Assembly: GCA_029204225.1 (NCBI GenBank)
Contig: CM055103.1
Coordinates: forward strand, 20,056,925-20,120,924
DNA length: 64,000 nucleotides
Direction of reading: 5' to 3'
Source of the DNA: Diphasiastrum complanatum
Lineage: Eukaryota > Streptophyta > Lycopodiopsida > Lycopodiales > Lycopodiaceae
Position numbers and translations under genes: made by a program. This document shows, piece after piece, positions 35,279-46,804 of this stretch. Numbering within the stretch: the stretch's first letter is position 1; each line of letters begins with the position of its first letter. Below the pieces are notes generated by a model. It saw only the letters and a list, made by a program, of their open reading frames with translations, did not search any database and was not told the origin of the DNA.

Positions 35279-35790
35279 TGTTAAAATCAGAGCTTATGAA
35301 CCTCATTCAAAAGCATCAAAGGTTTCACTTATACTAATAGATAGAAAACTAGCACACAATTCAACCTATTTTGCATCTAATTGGCAAGAGCTTTTGAACA
35401 CCAAAATAAAACTAGAAATAATTGATCTTCACATCTTGTCACACACGTGGAAAGTGTAATACTTTGTTCAAATTCAGATCTATCTATTAGATACAAAAAA
35501 TATCACATTCATCATTCATCAATTCCTCATTAAAGAGCCAAAATCACCATCTCTTGATAATCTCTCAAAGTATGTACAAAATGAGCTCTCAATCCATATC
35601 AAATGATATTGAATATGAGATAAGGTAGAGTGCCATTAGGGTAGACCCTAAATCCCTGGCTATCAAAGCCTTAGATCATGCATACTTACTCTCTTGGTAG
35701 CTCAAGTCAACTGTCTTACAAAAGTAGGTGGCCGACCTCATCAAAAATCCCAATCATCTAGGAATACCATGATATAATTCACTTTAGAAA
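35279..35790 (-). repeat. Probable LTR of the deleted minus-strand copia
   Basis: By position next to the primer site, this stretch should be the 5' LTR of the fragment at 34860-35180. One edge is TGTTAAAATCAG (plus strand, 35279). The far edge was not located, so the end is a guess. Confidence 0.4.
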
Positions 35791-35840
35791 AATATGTATT
35801 TAACTAATTCCATTTCATTATCAACATGCGTGGATAAACA

Positions 35841-36720
35841 CAGAGTTTTCTAGTTGTGTTGGTTAGAAGAGAGTTTTATTGGCCTAAACTCAAGCCATAT
35901 GTCATATCATATGTGATTAAATACAAGCTATGTCAACTAGCTAGGGCTAAAAGCCTTAAAGTTGGTGGTTTGGATATCCCTAATAAGAGATGGGAGAGTA
36001 TATCGATGGACTTTGTGCTTGGACTTCCAAAGATCCAATGACAAAATGATTCTATTTGGGTTGTAGTGGACATGTTAACTAAGCTAGTTGCAAGTCAACT
36101 ATTAAGGCTTTTGAATTAGCCCAGATTTTTATTGAAAGATTATTTTGGGTGTATGGACTGCCAAGTGACATTGTTAGAGATAGAGATCCTAAGTCTACTG
36201 ATCATCTTGAATCAGATGGACAGACGGAAATGGCTAATTAGACTATGGAAGATATATTGAGGAGATATGTTTCTCACAAGCAATCTCATTGGGAGGATTG
36301 CATCGCTTTGAATCATTTTTCATACAATAGTAGAAAGCATTTTGCTATAGGTTACAGTCCTTTTATGATTATGTACGGTTTGTAGCCTAGATCTCTGGTT
36401 AATGTGGAGACAAAATCTGTTAAGATTCAAAAGATTGCAGATTCTCTACATGATATGGAAGAAATGCACCAAGTGGCAAAGGATAGTATCTGTAGTGCTC
36501 ATGATAGAGCTAAGCACTATGCCAATCTTAAGAGATCTCCTAGAGATTTTAAAGTTGATGATTGGGTATAACTTAGAATTTCAAAAGATTCTAGGATATT
36601 ACGAACATTAAACAAACACAAACTCTCTATCTGATATTGTGGACCGTTCCGGATTGTATGAAAAGTTGGTTCTTTAATTTCATGTAAGCTGTGAAGATTT
36701 TGTGAATCAGTAAGATCCAA
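35841..36720 (+). pseudogene. Ty3/gypsy integrase core fragment
   Basis: The reading begins with an integrase zinc-binding remnant (REFYWPKLKPYV, YKLCQLARA) and RWESISMDFVLGLPKIQ, holding the first catalytic Asp. Past a stop it continues with DSIWVVVDMLTKL. It has DIVRDRDPKST (second Asp) and, after a deletion, ESDGQTEMAN (catalytic Glu). Then come LRRYVSHKQSHWEDCI, a segment resembling the SPF.xxYG motif (YSPFMIMYG), and the SH3-like tail (FKVDDWV). Stops and a deletion between the second Asp and the Glu region disable it. Left and right neighbours belong to other elements. Confidence 0.85.
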
Positions 36721-36884
36721 AATTGCCTATTGATCTTTGCTATGAAAGACAACACACTCTACACCATTTGCAACATAGAAAATCAACATCTACTTAATGA
36801 AAGAGATGCAAACTCAATAAGATACTGATCAAATATCAAACTTATGATAAAATGAAGTAGCTATCCATACAAAAATAGTAGGAG

Positions 36885-39800
36885 ATATGTCCCGAGGAGA
36901 CACAGTACACAAGGATGTGCCATTCACATCGCATGATCATGAGGGGGACATGGATGACATAATGGATGCATTCTTCACAAGCCCACCTGAGGCCACATTG
37001 ATAAGGGAAGAAGAGATGATGCGTGGCTTGGCATCCACTCCTTTGTACAAGGGTGGAAAGTTGTGAGCTTGTTTGTTACTTTTGAACTTGCAAACTAAGT
37101 ATGGGTGGTCGGATGCAAGCGTCACAGAGTTGTTTGGATAAGCTTGCTAGCTTCATGTGTGTTATAGACAAATTGCTCTAATAGCATTTTATTTTTAATT
37201 CATGCATTACGAGAAACTATATATAACTAATTACATAAATAAATATTTTGTCGCAGTTTGCTCAGGAAAATGTTGTCCCCAAATAACACCATGGCGACGT
37301 CTTGACAAGAAGCCAAGAAAATGCTATTCGTGGTCGACATGGATTACAAGAGTATTCATGCATGTCTCAATGATTGCATCTTATATCGAGATGAGTTTGA
37401 GGAGGCAAGCACGTGTCCACGCTATGGGGAACACCGCTACAGGCAAGATTTACAAGGAGCGGCCATACCCGCCAAGGTGGTAGGACATTTTACCATCATA
37501 CCCAGGATACGCCACATGTTTAAGTGTAATTCCATCGCGGAGCTAATGACATGGCATTTGAGCAATCGTTCATCGGACGATACTATGAGGATCCCTGCCA
37601 ATTCTCCAGCATGCATTTGGGGTTAGCGATGGATGGTGTGAATCCATTCGGTTTGCGCTCCATATCATGGTCCATTTTGCCGATTGTCCTTGTAAACTAC
37701 AACATCCCCCCTTGGCTAAGTATAAAGAAGGGGCACCTAATGCTCGCCCTTCTTATCTCGGAAAAATACAAGACAAAAAATATGGACCTTTATATGGCTC
37801 CCTTGATAGATGAGCTAAAGATTCTATGGAAAGGAGTTCAAGTGAGCGATATATCAAGACCACTGAGACAAAGAGCATTTGTGGTAGAGGGGATCTTGAT
37901 GTGGACGATGCATGACTTTCCTGGATATGGGGAATGGTCAGGTGAGATATCCTTGCTATTGGTTCGATTCATGCTATTATATTAAATTTTAGGTGCATCC
38001 ACAAATTTTCTTTCAATTCGAACATTGGACCCACGATTAAGTTGGTTGTTTTGTCTCAATGTAGGGCTCCAAACTAGTGGCTACAATGCATGCCCCATTT
38101 GTGGCGAGTATTTGCAAGCACATCACTCACAACATCTATGAAAGATGGTTTATGAGGGCCACACTAGATACCTTCCACCCGATCACCTTATGCGTGATGG
38201 GCTAATTGGTCAACATCCTCATTCCATGAAGGTACAGTACATATTTGGGCCAATTAATGGTACATTTCATTTATTTATTTTATGATTACTCTCTTTATAT
38301 TTCTTTTAACGATATATAATCTGCACCAAATGTGTGTGCTTGTTTGTTAATATTGTAGGCAAGTGATTCGCTTCAGATTTAAAGTTACAATCAAGATATA
38401 GGGCGACTCCCTCCCCCGACATGAAGAGGTTGTCAATATTTCATGAACTCCCATATTGGGGGGAACTGTTGATTAACCATCTTTTGGACCCGATGCACAT
38501 ATTCAAGAATGTCGGGAGCACGATTTGGGAGCACTTGACCGGGTCGAAAGATTAAAAAGACGCACAAGATGACTTAAAAGAAGTGGAAAAGATGGCCGAT
38601 TTATGGCCACAAACTGTGGGGACTTCAATTTCCCTACCAAAGGCCCCATGGATCTTCTCGAGGAGAGAAGAGACGATTGTAAAGAGGGCAATAGCCTCAT
38701 TTCGAACTCCGACACGACACATGTGATGCCTAAAGGATGCCTTCACAAGGGACAACAAGCTAAGTGGACTAAAGTCTCATGACTGGCATAAAGTTTTACA
38801 GGTCGGCATGGCATGTTTTTTGACTTTGCTTCCACCTCAACATTGTCAATTACATTCTATAGCATGTCTTGTGATTTCATGATGATCTCATTGCGCATAT
38901 ATGTATCTCAATGACCAAATTGTTTTTGTGCATGTAGTTTGTGCTTCCCTTGGTGTTGAGAGGTTTCTTGACATAGGAGTTAAGGAGTGCAATCTACAAA
39001 ATTAGTGGTTTGGTGAGGTATGGTGAATGCGCATGCGATTCACATCATTTTTTCTTGGGGATTCAAGATGATGATCTTACTAATGCGTATGTCATTGTCG
39101 TTTCTCTTTCTTATGAAGATACATCTCATCTAAGGAGATATTCCTAGCATCCATTGAGGTGACAAGACAAAGCTCCATCGAGGCAACATGTTTGATCGAG
39201 AAGCACTTTCCCACATCCATTCTCACCATTCAAATGCATCTCATTGTGCATTTGGTAGCTGGCCATTGCAGGTACATCATATACTTGCATCAATTGCCTA
39301 TTCTTAGTCCATCCTAGACTATTGCTATTGTGGTAATTCCCATGTTCTCTCACTAACATTGATCCATTTCTTTAATTCAAGCATTGTCCATAGTCGTTGG
39401 ATGTTTTTCTTGGAACGATTCATGAAAAAAGATCAAGGCCTGAGGAGCATGGCGGAAGGATGGCTAGTTCAAGAGTCCATGGTTTACTCATAGCAATCCT
39501 TCTATTCCTCGTCTTTGGGATAAGCAAGATGATGAGCGTGTTGTTAAGGAGGTTTCTCAAGGAAAAGGAGCGATCATGAGAATGAGTGAGTCCTTCAGGG
39601 AGAAGGTAAATAAGGTTGACATTCTTAATAACGAGGAAATGCAAAAGTGGATTTTGTTATATGAAGAGGCCAAGGCTCATAGACAAACCGCTCAAGCCAC
39701 TTTTAGGAGAGGGCATAGAAGACAACCACATCCACCTGACCTCGCCCTTCTACCCAAGGACATGATGCTTGGCTGCGTGAGGCCCTTAGAGAAGCCTCAA

Positions 39801-40545
39801 CAAACAACCAGGAAGTAACAGAGAGAGAGCGCGAATATGCAAGGGGGTGTGATTTACATGTAATCTATGATGGTCAACATTCACATGTTTATTAATACGT
39901 GCAATTTTGTACATGTTTGTTGTATCCCTAATACATTTAGTTCCATTTCATTCAGTACAAAAAATACAATGCACTATGGATGCATGGATGACACTTTCGT
40001 ATGGAGCGCATTGACAAAGTTAGAAACACGTACAATTGTGGAGTCATGGCAAATTTTACCCAAGAGAGTCGAGCAAGCACAACAGACACCAATTTACTCT
40101 CTTCTCAACTTGATTATTATGGGACAATCAATGACATCCTCGAAGTTGAATTTAGGCAATTCAGCTTTTCAATATTTGATGTCAAATGGCTCAAAATTAT
40201 TTGCAATGGTCCCAATGCAACTGTCAAGAAAGATGAGAGTGGTTATTTTGCCATTGACTCTACCAAGCTTTGGATAGATCAAAGTGATACATTTGTTTTT
40301 CCTCAACAATGTGAGCAGGTACATTTTTTCTATGTCTTCAAGATATCTATGCCCTTTTGTTGTCAATCAATCAATTTTCAATGTACTACAAAAAGTGTAT
40401 ATTGTGTATAGTAATACGTAAGCAACTGTAACATATCTATGGATACTAACTATGAGTCAACGTGTATGGTAACATCGATCAATTACATGTGGTCTTTCAC
40501 CTCGATCGTTCAGATCCCAGATGGTGGTACGTGATTCAAGTCGCT
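36885..40545 (+). pseudogene. CACTA transposase (tnp2 / TNPD-like) with introns, decayed and truncated
   Basis: Ordered pieces match the plant Transposase family tnp2 of CACTA elements. They include DMDDIMDAFFTSPPEAT and TPLYKGGKL, then KYGWSDASVTELF (36935-37135). KMLSPNNTM, MDYKSIHACLNDCILYRDEF and HMFKCNSIAELMTWHLSN follow (37265-37570). Then come GLAMDGVNPFGLRSI, VLVNYNIPPWL and LIDELKILWKGV (37620-37840). HDFPGYGEWSG joins CPICGEYLQAHH across a likely intron (37942-38063). ELPYWGELLINHLLDPMHIF, GLKSHDWHKVL and RWMFFLERFMKK lie farther on. A DUF4216-like tail (YYGTINDILEVEF, PQQCEQV) ends near 40545. Several introns with plausible GT/AG edges are visible, which speaks against a processed copy. 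Stops and frameshifts occur in exons. No CACTA ends flank it: a gypsy fragment lies upstream and copia leader DNA cuts it downstream. Confidence 0.85.
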
Positions 40546-40626
40546 CCTTGAAGTAAAAGAAATTTTGAAGATAGAGATGTCATGGAGGACATGGCGCTGC
40601 CAACTGATGCACTGTTGGAAATCTCT

Positions 40627-40638
40627 GTTCTGATACCA
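40627..40638 (-). promoter_or_regulatory. Primer-binding site (minus strand), slightly diverged
   Basis: The minus strand reads TGGTATCAGAAC after CCCAACAG. A short start of a gag-like leader (MSSMTSLSSKF on the minus strand) follows before CACTA sequence takes over near 40545. Confidence 0.7.
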
Positions 40639-41250
40639 CTGTTGGGAAAGCTCCTTGCCAATAAGGGTGGGTATCCATACACGAATTGTTTTGTCCTCTG
40701 GTTCCCTCTGATGAGATTCTCACAGAAACAAACCCAAATGGAATTTGATTCTGTCCTTGGGTCTACTGCCCTCTGTGACAAGATCTATAATCCTCCAAGG
40801 TGAGGTTAGACATTGTTGACCTACGTAGAATTTACTTATGCATTCGACAAGGTAAAACCAGTGTGCGGAATAAGATTGAAACTAGTTGATTACAAACACA
40901 CAACTATTAGACAATTAAGTATTCGATCATGTTCAAGACAAGAAACTCTTCTGCATAAAATATCTACTACATTATCAGAGAATTCCTTAAGCATTGTTGT
41001 GACAGACCACACAGCGTGTCGGCGTGAAATAAACTCTGTCTTTCGCGAATCAAAAACTTGTCGCGCTTACATTACTTCTTGAATCTTAGCTTGTTGGCTA
41101 CACAGTGCTCAGCTTACATTGGTATATTGCCAATCTACTAAAGCTGTATTATTAATAATCAGGATCTACATGTATGTAGAGAGGAGGACATGATTAGCAA
41201 ATCAGGAGATTACAAGAACGGTTGTTTAGGCATGTCCTAACGGTATCCTG
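40639..41250 (-). repeat. Probable LTR between two copia internal regions (minus strand)
   Basis: One edge (TGTTGGGAAAG on the plus strand, 40640) is fixed by the primer site. On the other side lies the C-terminus of a copia RNase H (41528-42690). The far boundary is not defined. The order RNase H - LTR - primer site - gag start on one strand is discussed as a finding. Confidence 0.5.
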
Positions 41251-41397
41251 TCAGTCTTCGGAGGATGATGTCCTCCTGGTACTTCTGCGATCTCATCTAT
41301 CCTTTCACGCGTGGAGATCTGCAGTCGTTTGGATCTTTGTGTCTTCTTGTGCCTTTGGCTTTGTCGTTAGGTCACCTTGGGTCCATGAACCTTTTAT

Positions 41398-41522
41398 CTT
41401 CGTGTTCACATTCGTGTTTGCATTCGTGTTCGTGTTCGTGTTCTTGTTCGTGTTCGTATTCGTGTTCGTGTTCATGTTCGTGTTCGTGTTCGTGTTCGTC
41501 GTGTTCATGTTTGTGTTTGTGT
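41398..41522. repeat. (TTCGTG)n hexanucleotide array
   Basis: About 20 copies of TTCGTG with scattered variants (TTCATG, TTCTTG, TTTGTG). Frames through it give Thr-Asn or Phe-Val repeats and look like artefacts. It starts right after the copia RNase H frame on the minus strand. Confidence 0.93.
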
Positions 41523-41527
41523 GACCT

Positions 41528-42690
41528 TCAGTCAACGAATGTTTGACCGTCGTCTTCGCGTCTTCGGTCCTCGAAGCTTCTCCCTTGTTTATCTTCTGAC
41601 TTGAGCTCTAAAGCTATCATGGCTTTGTGGCCAGAAACGATTTGTTTCTTCAGCTCCCTCTCAAAGCGTGGTAGCTTTATAACTCCCAGACTCTTCCTCT
41701 GCCTATCGAACAAACCTTTGTCTAGGGCCTTGGTGAAGATGTCTGTCACCATTTGCTTCGTGCCAATGAAGCTGGCCTTCAATTCCCTTCTAGTGACCAG
41801 GTTTCTTATCAAGTGATACTTGATTGCGATGTGTTTTGTTCTTGAGTGAAACATAGGATCCTTTGTCAGGTGAATTGCAGAAGTATTGTCCATCTGTAGA
41901 ATCAGTGGCTCTTGGTTGGTTTCACCCAGTCCGTTGAGGAACTGTCTGAACCATGTCATTTCGTTGGCCATCTTCGTGGCTACAATGTATTCTGCTTCAC
42001 AGGATGACTGAGCTATGATGGTATGCTTCTTGTTGACCCAGAGAATTGTTGTGCTTGTTGCAATGGTGCACCCTCTTGAGACACTTTTATAGTCGTCCTT
42101 GAGAGATGCCCAGCCAGCATCACTGTAGGAGTGCATTTGGATACCTGCATCACGAGAATAATGCAGCCCATAATCCTTCGTCTGCTGAAGGTACTGTAAG
42201 ATTTGCTTTGCGAACTTCTTGTGTGCTAAGACTGGATTCGTGTTGAATTGACTCATTCTGAACATGGCATAAGCAATGTCAGGGTGTGTGTTGTCTGCTA
42301 GATACATCAAAGATCCAATCAGCCTCTTGTAAGGCATGTGCTGCATCATCTCCTGCTCTTTTTCTGTCTTCAAACAATCTTTGTTCGTCAGGACTGTCCC
42401 TGCAAGCATTGGGGTATTTGCCCCTTTGCAATTTGTCATCCCGAAATCATCTAGGATTTTCTGGGTGTACCTTGACCGATGAAGGTATAGCTTTCCTTCA
42501 TCACAGTCACGGTCAATCTACAAGCCTAGATAACATCTGGCTTCTCCTAGGTCTGTTATCTTGAAATGTTTCGAGATCTCATTCTTCACTCCTACAATCA
42601 GGCCTTCGCTTCTGCATAGTAACAGGGTGTCATCCACATACACAACAACAATGATGATCTCCCCATCTGTGATTCAGAGGTATAACCTGG
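41528..42690 (-). pseudogene. Copia RT C-terminus and RNase H
   Basis: On the minus strand, from about 42660, the sequence reads DGEIIIVVVYVDDTLLL with an intact YVDD, then HFKITDLGEARCYLGL. After one stop (near 42520) and a frame of 303 codons comes the connection region (PYKRLIGSLMYLADNTHPDI). RNase H follows (YSDAGWASLKDDYKSVSRG, QSSCEAEYIVATK, TKHIAIKYHLIRN, VTDIFTKALDKGLF). The C-terminal tail to 41528 is charged. The N-terminal half of RT is missing beyond 42690, where LTR-type sequence begins at 42712. The RNase H part is well preserved and close in sequence to the copia at 55740-58110. Confidence 0.88.
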
Positions 42691-42711
42691 AAGTTGATCC
42701 AATTGAAAATC

Positions 42712-43169
42712 TGTTAGGATCTAGTGCAGTATGCAGATCACATCACACAATCACCATAGCCACTCCTCACAAGCTCTCAAAGATGGCACAACAAAAGTTT
42801 ACAGATTACAAAAAAACATTGTACATATAGAATATTCACAAACTGCATGAAAAGGCAGGTGTCCTAAAATTGGCCTACCACCTGTCAAACTAAGGTCGAG
42901 CCCAATATGGCCAAATTCGACCGACAAACTTGGGACATTCCCCCAAGTATAGCAAGTACTGTAAATAACTTTGTACAGGCTAATTCTTCCTATGTGTGGC
43001 TACTCGGCTAACCCAAGTAGCCGGCTACGAGATCAGTGCCCGATCAATATATCCTAACGGGTCACGTCCCGAACACAACCATATACAGTAAACCAAATAA
43101 ACTGTACACCAATTACATCATCACATTTAGAGCTTATACTAATGAATCAGATCAAAACTGATTTCTAAC
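42712..43169 (-). repeat. LTR (minus strand) with polypurine tract
   Basis: On the minus strand TTAAGGGAGAGAG (43180-43168) precedes TTAGAAATCAG, and the segment ends with CCTAACA at 42712. The purine tract and the TTAG edge equal those of the copia at 10088-15666, so a 3' LTR of a related family is likely. Its internal region on the upstream side (beyond 43181) was not recognised. Confidence 0.6.
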
Positions 43170-43180
43170 TCTCTCCCTTA

Positions 43181-46100
43181 AGCTCAAATGTGATAAGAGT
43201 GAAAAACAATAATTTGTAGCAATGTCCAGAGTGTCCAAAAGATGTTATGCATGTCCTTTTACTCTGTACTTGACTCACACTCAAGCACACCAACAAACCA
43301 CCAGGTTTGACTCACAAAATATCATGCAAAATGCCCTCAGAATATGTACCACCCCAGGTACACTCCATGCCACCTACCTCGAAGTAGGCATGACGCCCTA
43401 GGTTATCACATGATGCACCAGCTGAAGCACATCGTCCATACAATGACATATCATACCTGAGAAACTGTAGCATCCCCATGAGTGCCACCCCAATGGACTC
43501 GTCATCCACATACTATGCTCACTTGATGTCTCCGATCTTGGTCACCATCCTGCTAGACAAGCCGAACTCCAAAGCATCACTTGCTCCACTTGGCTCCAAG
43601 CATCTGCTCGCTCTCCCTGGCTATGTGCCACCCAACACCATGCCAATGCAAGCCTGTCCTTGAGTCGCTGCTCACGGGATCCCGAGACCATTGTCTCCCT
43701 GATCGTACTGAGGTATATGGCTCTAAGTGACTCCCTCTAGGATTATCCCTGATCTCACCACCTGCGAATCTGCACCATGGAAATTCCAACACCTGTGCTA
43801 AGCCTAGACTCCTGCAAATACAGCCAAATGCATGAAAGCTATAAGTAGCTTATCCATGCCCGTGATGGTAGATGCCTCCCCATCGATGCCAATGTCCAAA
43901 ACTGGCCCCCTGCTGTAATGCCATCCTGTACTCCCAAATGAGCACACCATGAAGTCCTCGCCATCAGTGTCCCCTACAGTAGATTGCTAGCAAAACACCC
44001 ATCATGGTGCTTGCCCTCTGATCACACTCCATGCGATCTCCATCAACTCTCCAACCTAGAGCTGGCTTCCAAAGCTTCACGCTTTGTCCATTTGCATTTG
44101 CAGCTTCCTGATTCCATCATGAATCCCCCTGTAAGTCCTGTCCATGCCAATGACTCGAGTCCAATATAAAATAGTTGCTCCTTGATGATCATCCCATGTC
44201 ACCCTGTAGTGCTATCCCTACCAGGTATTTCAATGCCATCCCTGATCACAAAGATCTGAACATCTACCCTGTAGTGCCCACCTGTATTCCCCCAAGTTAG
44301 CTCCTAGCTGCTCCTGTGAATGGTTCCAAATCACTCCCTAAGAATACACTGAGATGTGAACTCCAAAGCCACCATCAAGTCCCTCACATGACTGTGCATG
44401 CCAATACCCCTCCAAGTGAACTTGTGAGATCTCCCATGGCCCAAACCAAATGATCTACACCCTGTCATCACTGAAATCTGCATCCCTGATGCAATACTGA
44501 TATGGCAAATTGACTTGACTTATCCAAACTGGCAGTTGAAGTGTATCTCTTCGATGACAAACCTGATACATTGCTCCACAGCTACAATGATATGATCAAA
44601 ATTGACTTACCAACTGCAAAACCGCAAAAAACATCACACTCACCACTCGTCAAGGGCATCCAAAGTGTGATTATTGACCCATTCTTCATCCTCTATGTGT
44701 CCCACACACAACTCGTCCAATGCAAGTCTGCTATCTTGTCCAATGGCTTCCAACTGGCACCACCTCGCACTTTCATCACCGGTGACCGCCATGTGTGTAC
44801 CTCCAAGCTAGCCCATATTTTTCTCCAAACGAGAAATTTCCAAGCTACAGATGCATGTGTCAATGCAGCTATCACCTGACTCGACAATGCCACTGTCGAT
44901 CATACCTATGAGGGCGTTCCCCCAAAATGTCACTTGACGTTGGTTGGTTCGAACCCCAGAAGTTAAACCTCATCACAAGAATTTTTCACCTGTAACTGGC
45001 ATACTATGCCTACCTCTCACCTATGATTGCTTGCCCTCTCAAAATTGTCGCCAATGATGAGTAGTCACGATGCCAAACTGCACTTCCGTCACCAAAACTA
45101 GCTTTCTCCACACAAAATTGCCCCAAATTTGGCCCTACGGTACCCAAATAGCGAATGTAGCCCATCACTAGGTCATCTGCACTCCGCTCGATAGAATGGT
45201 GACGAAAACTCCTCGAAATGCCTTTCTCCCTGCTCTATGGCGTTGCTCTGTCCGCTGGCTCTGAGCAGCCAGTTTCAAGGGTCATTTTGGCCCAAAGATG
45301 GCCAAAAAAGGTGCCCTCTAACCTTAGATAGCCCCAAAACCAATTTGGTTTGCAAAATGAACTAATCCTTCACAAAGAAGACTTTTGATAAAGTGTTGGC
45401 TTTTAAGCCCTTCGGGTCCCAATTTCCATTCACTATGAAAATTTCTAATGAAGTTTCTTCATTTTTGCACTTTAAACCTTCAAGCCTCCTTTCAACCATA
45501 TCCCAATGGCCATTCTCCATCCTACGGCCCAACTTTCTCGTGATCCCCACCATGAATGCATCTCATTATCCATCTGACGGCTGTCAGCAATTTTCGCGCT
45601 GAAGCACTCTTATACAGCCACCGGATTCTTGTAAACGCTACGGGGCTGACCACGCTAGCCACACGCAAGCTCCTGCAAGCTCTCCTCCACTTTATTCTTC
45701 TTCAAGCTCTCCACTTTCATAGCTATGGCCGCCTCCATGCTCATAATCAATCTCCTTCTATAGGTCGCGGTCATCCACGGCCATCTCCAAGCCATTTTGC
45801 CTTGCCAATGAGACCTTCACTATGATTTCACCAATATGAAAAACACTGACAATGAAGAAAGATCCATGACCTTATCAATAGAAACCCTAGATGTCAATAA
45901 ATGCAATTTTCTTGAGCTTCTCTCAGACTTGTTCTGGGATTCATCTTGCAGCACTCCACTTGACTGAGGTCGCCCTCCAAAACCGCCCATCTTCAACTAG
46001 TTACAGGTCCACAAAAGGTTTCCTATTGAGATAACTTTTCGGTTTTTAGACTGTAAACCCCAGCAGGCTTTTTCCTTCCATAGCCTGAGAGAAAGGCAAT

Positions 46101-46380
46101 TGCTCTTGGCATGCTTCATGGATGACTCCATTCTTCTAGGATTAGCTTGGCCTCAGTAGAACCTTCATGGGTAGCAATTTACAGTGCCCAATTTCATCAA
46201 GTACAGAGAAAGATCCGTGAATGTTATTTCCATGTATGTATAATGTAATGACCCAAACAAGCAACCAGATTTAACATATCCGAACATTCTACAATCATTG
46301 CAAGTTTTCTCAACCATAATAGGGAATTGCACATGAGTCACACTAATTCTAGCATCTTTACTCAAAATTGAACATGTAGA
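43181..46380. other. 3.2 kb with no recognised gene; C/T-rich plus strand
   Basis: Unlike most of the window this stretch is comparatively GC-rich, with recurrent CCATGCCAATG and CCCTGTAGTGCC phrases on the plus strand (for example near 43890, 44150, 44210 and 44270). Frames are short and match no known domain. At 46244 an LTR-like edge (TGTAATGACCC) occurs. It may be the internal region of the element whose LTR is at 42712-43169. Confidence 0.4.
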
Positions 46381-46803
46381 AGTGCACTCTACCACCAATT
46401 TCGAAAAGCATGCTTCAAGCCGGAATTAGTGAATCCACTCCCATAATTCTCTTGAGAATAAAACACTCCAACTAGATGTAAATCCAACCTCTTCAAACTT
46501 CCAAATCGATGTAGACCTCGACTCCCACCTATCCAAAACCGCATCTTAGCCGGGCTTTGATACCAATGTAATGACTCTAAGAAATAACCCTAAGTGCACT
46601 CTACCACCAATTTCGAAAAGCATGCTTCAAGCCGGAATTAGTGAATCCATTCCCATAATTCTCTTGAGAATAAAACACGCCAACTGGATGCAAATCCAAC
46701 CTCTTCAAACTTCCAAATCAATGTAGACCTCGACTCCCACCTATCCAAAACCGCATCTTAGTCGGGCTCTGATACCAATGTAATGACCCTAAGACATAAC
46801 CCA
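46381..46803 (-). repeat. Tandem duplication (212-bp unit), each copy with a tRNA-Met primer site
   Basis: Units start AGTGCACTCTACCACC at 46381 and 46593 and differ at roughly nine positions. On the minus strand each contains GGTCATTACA or a variant, followed by TTGGTATCA(G/A)AGCCCG, that is, an LTR end plus primer-binding site (46554-46565 and 46766-46777). The first copy has TGGTATCAAAGC, one mismatch. The duplication interrupts the copia protease frame near 46805. Confidence 0.85.
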
Positions 46804-46804
46804 T

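Noticed and set aside
41222-41546. Frames of Phe-Val or Thr-Asn repeats
   Set aside because: Artefacts of the TTCGTG array.
44541-44879. 112-codon plus-strand frame
   Set aside because: No recognisable motif, an overlapping minus-strand frame of similar quality, and no supporting splice or start context.
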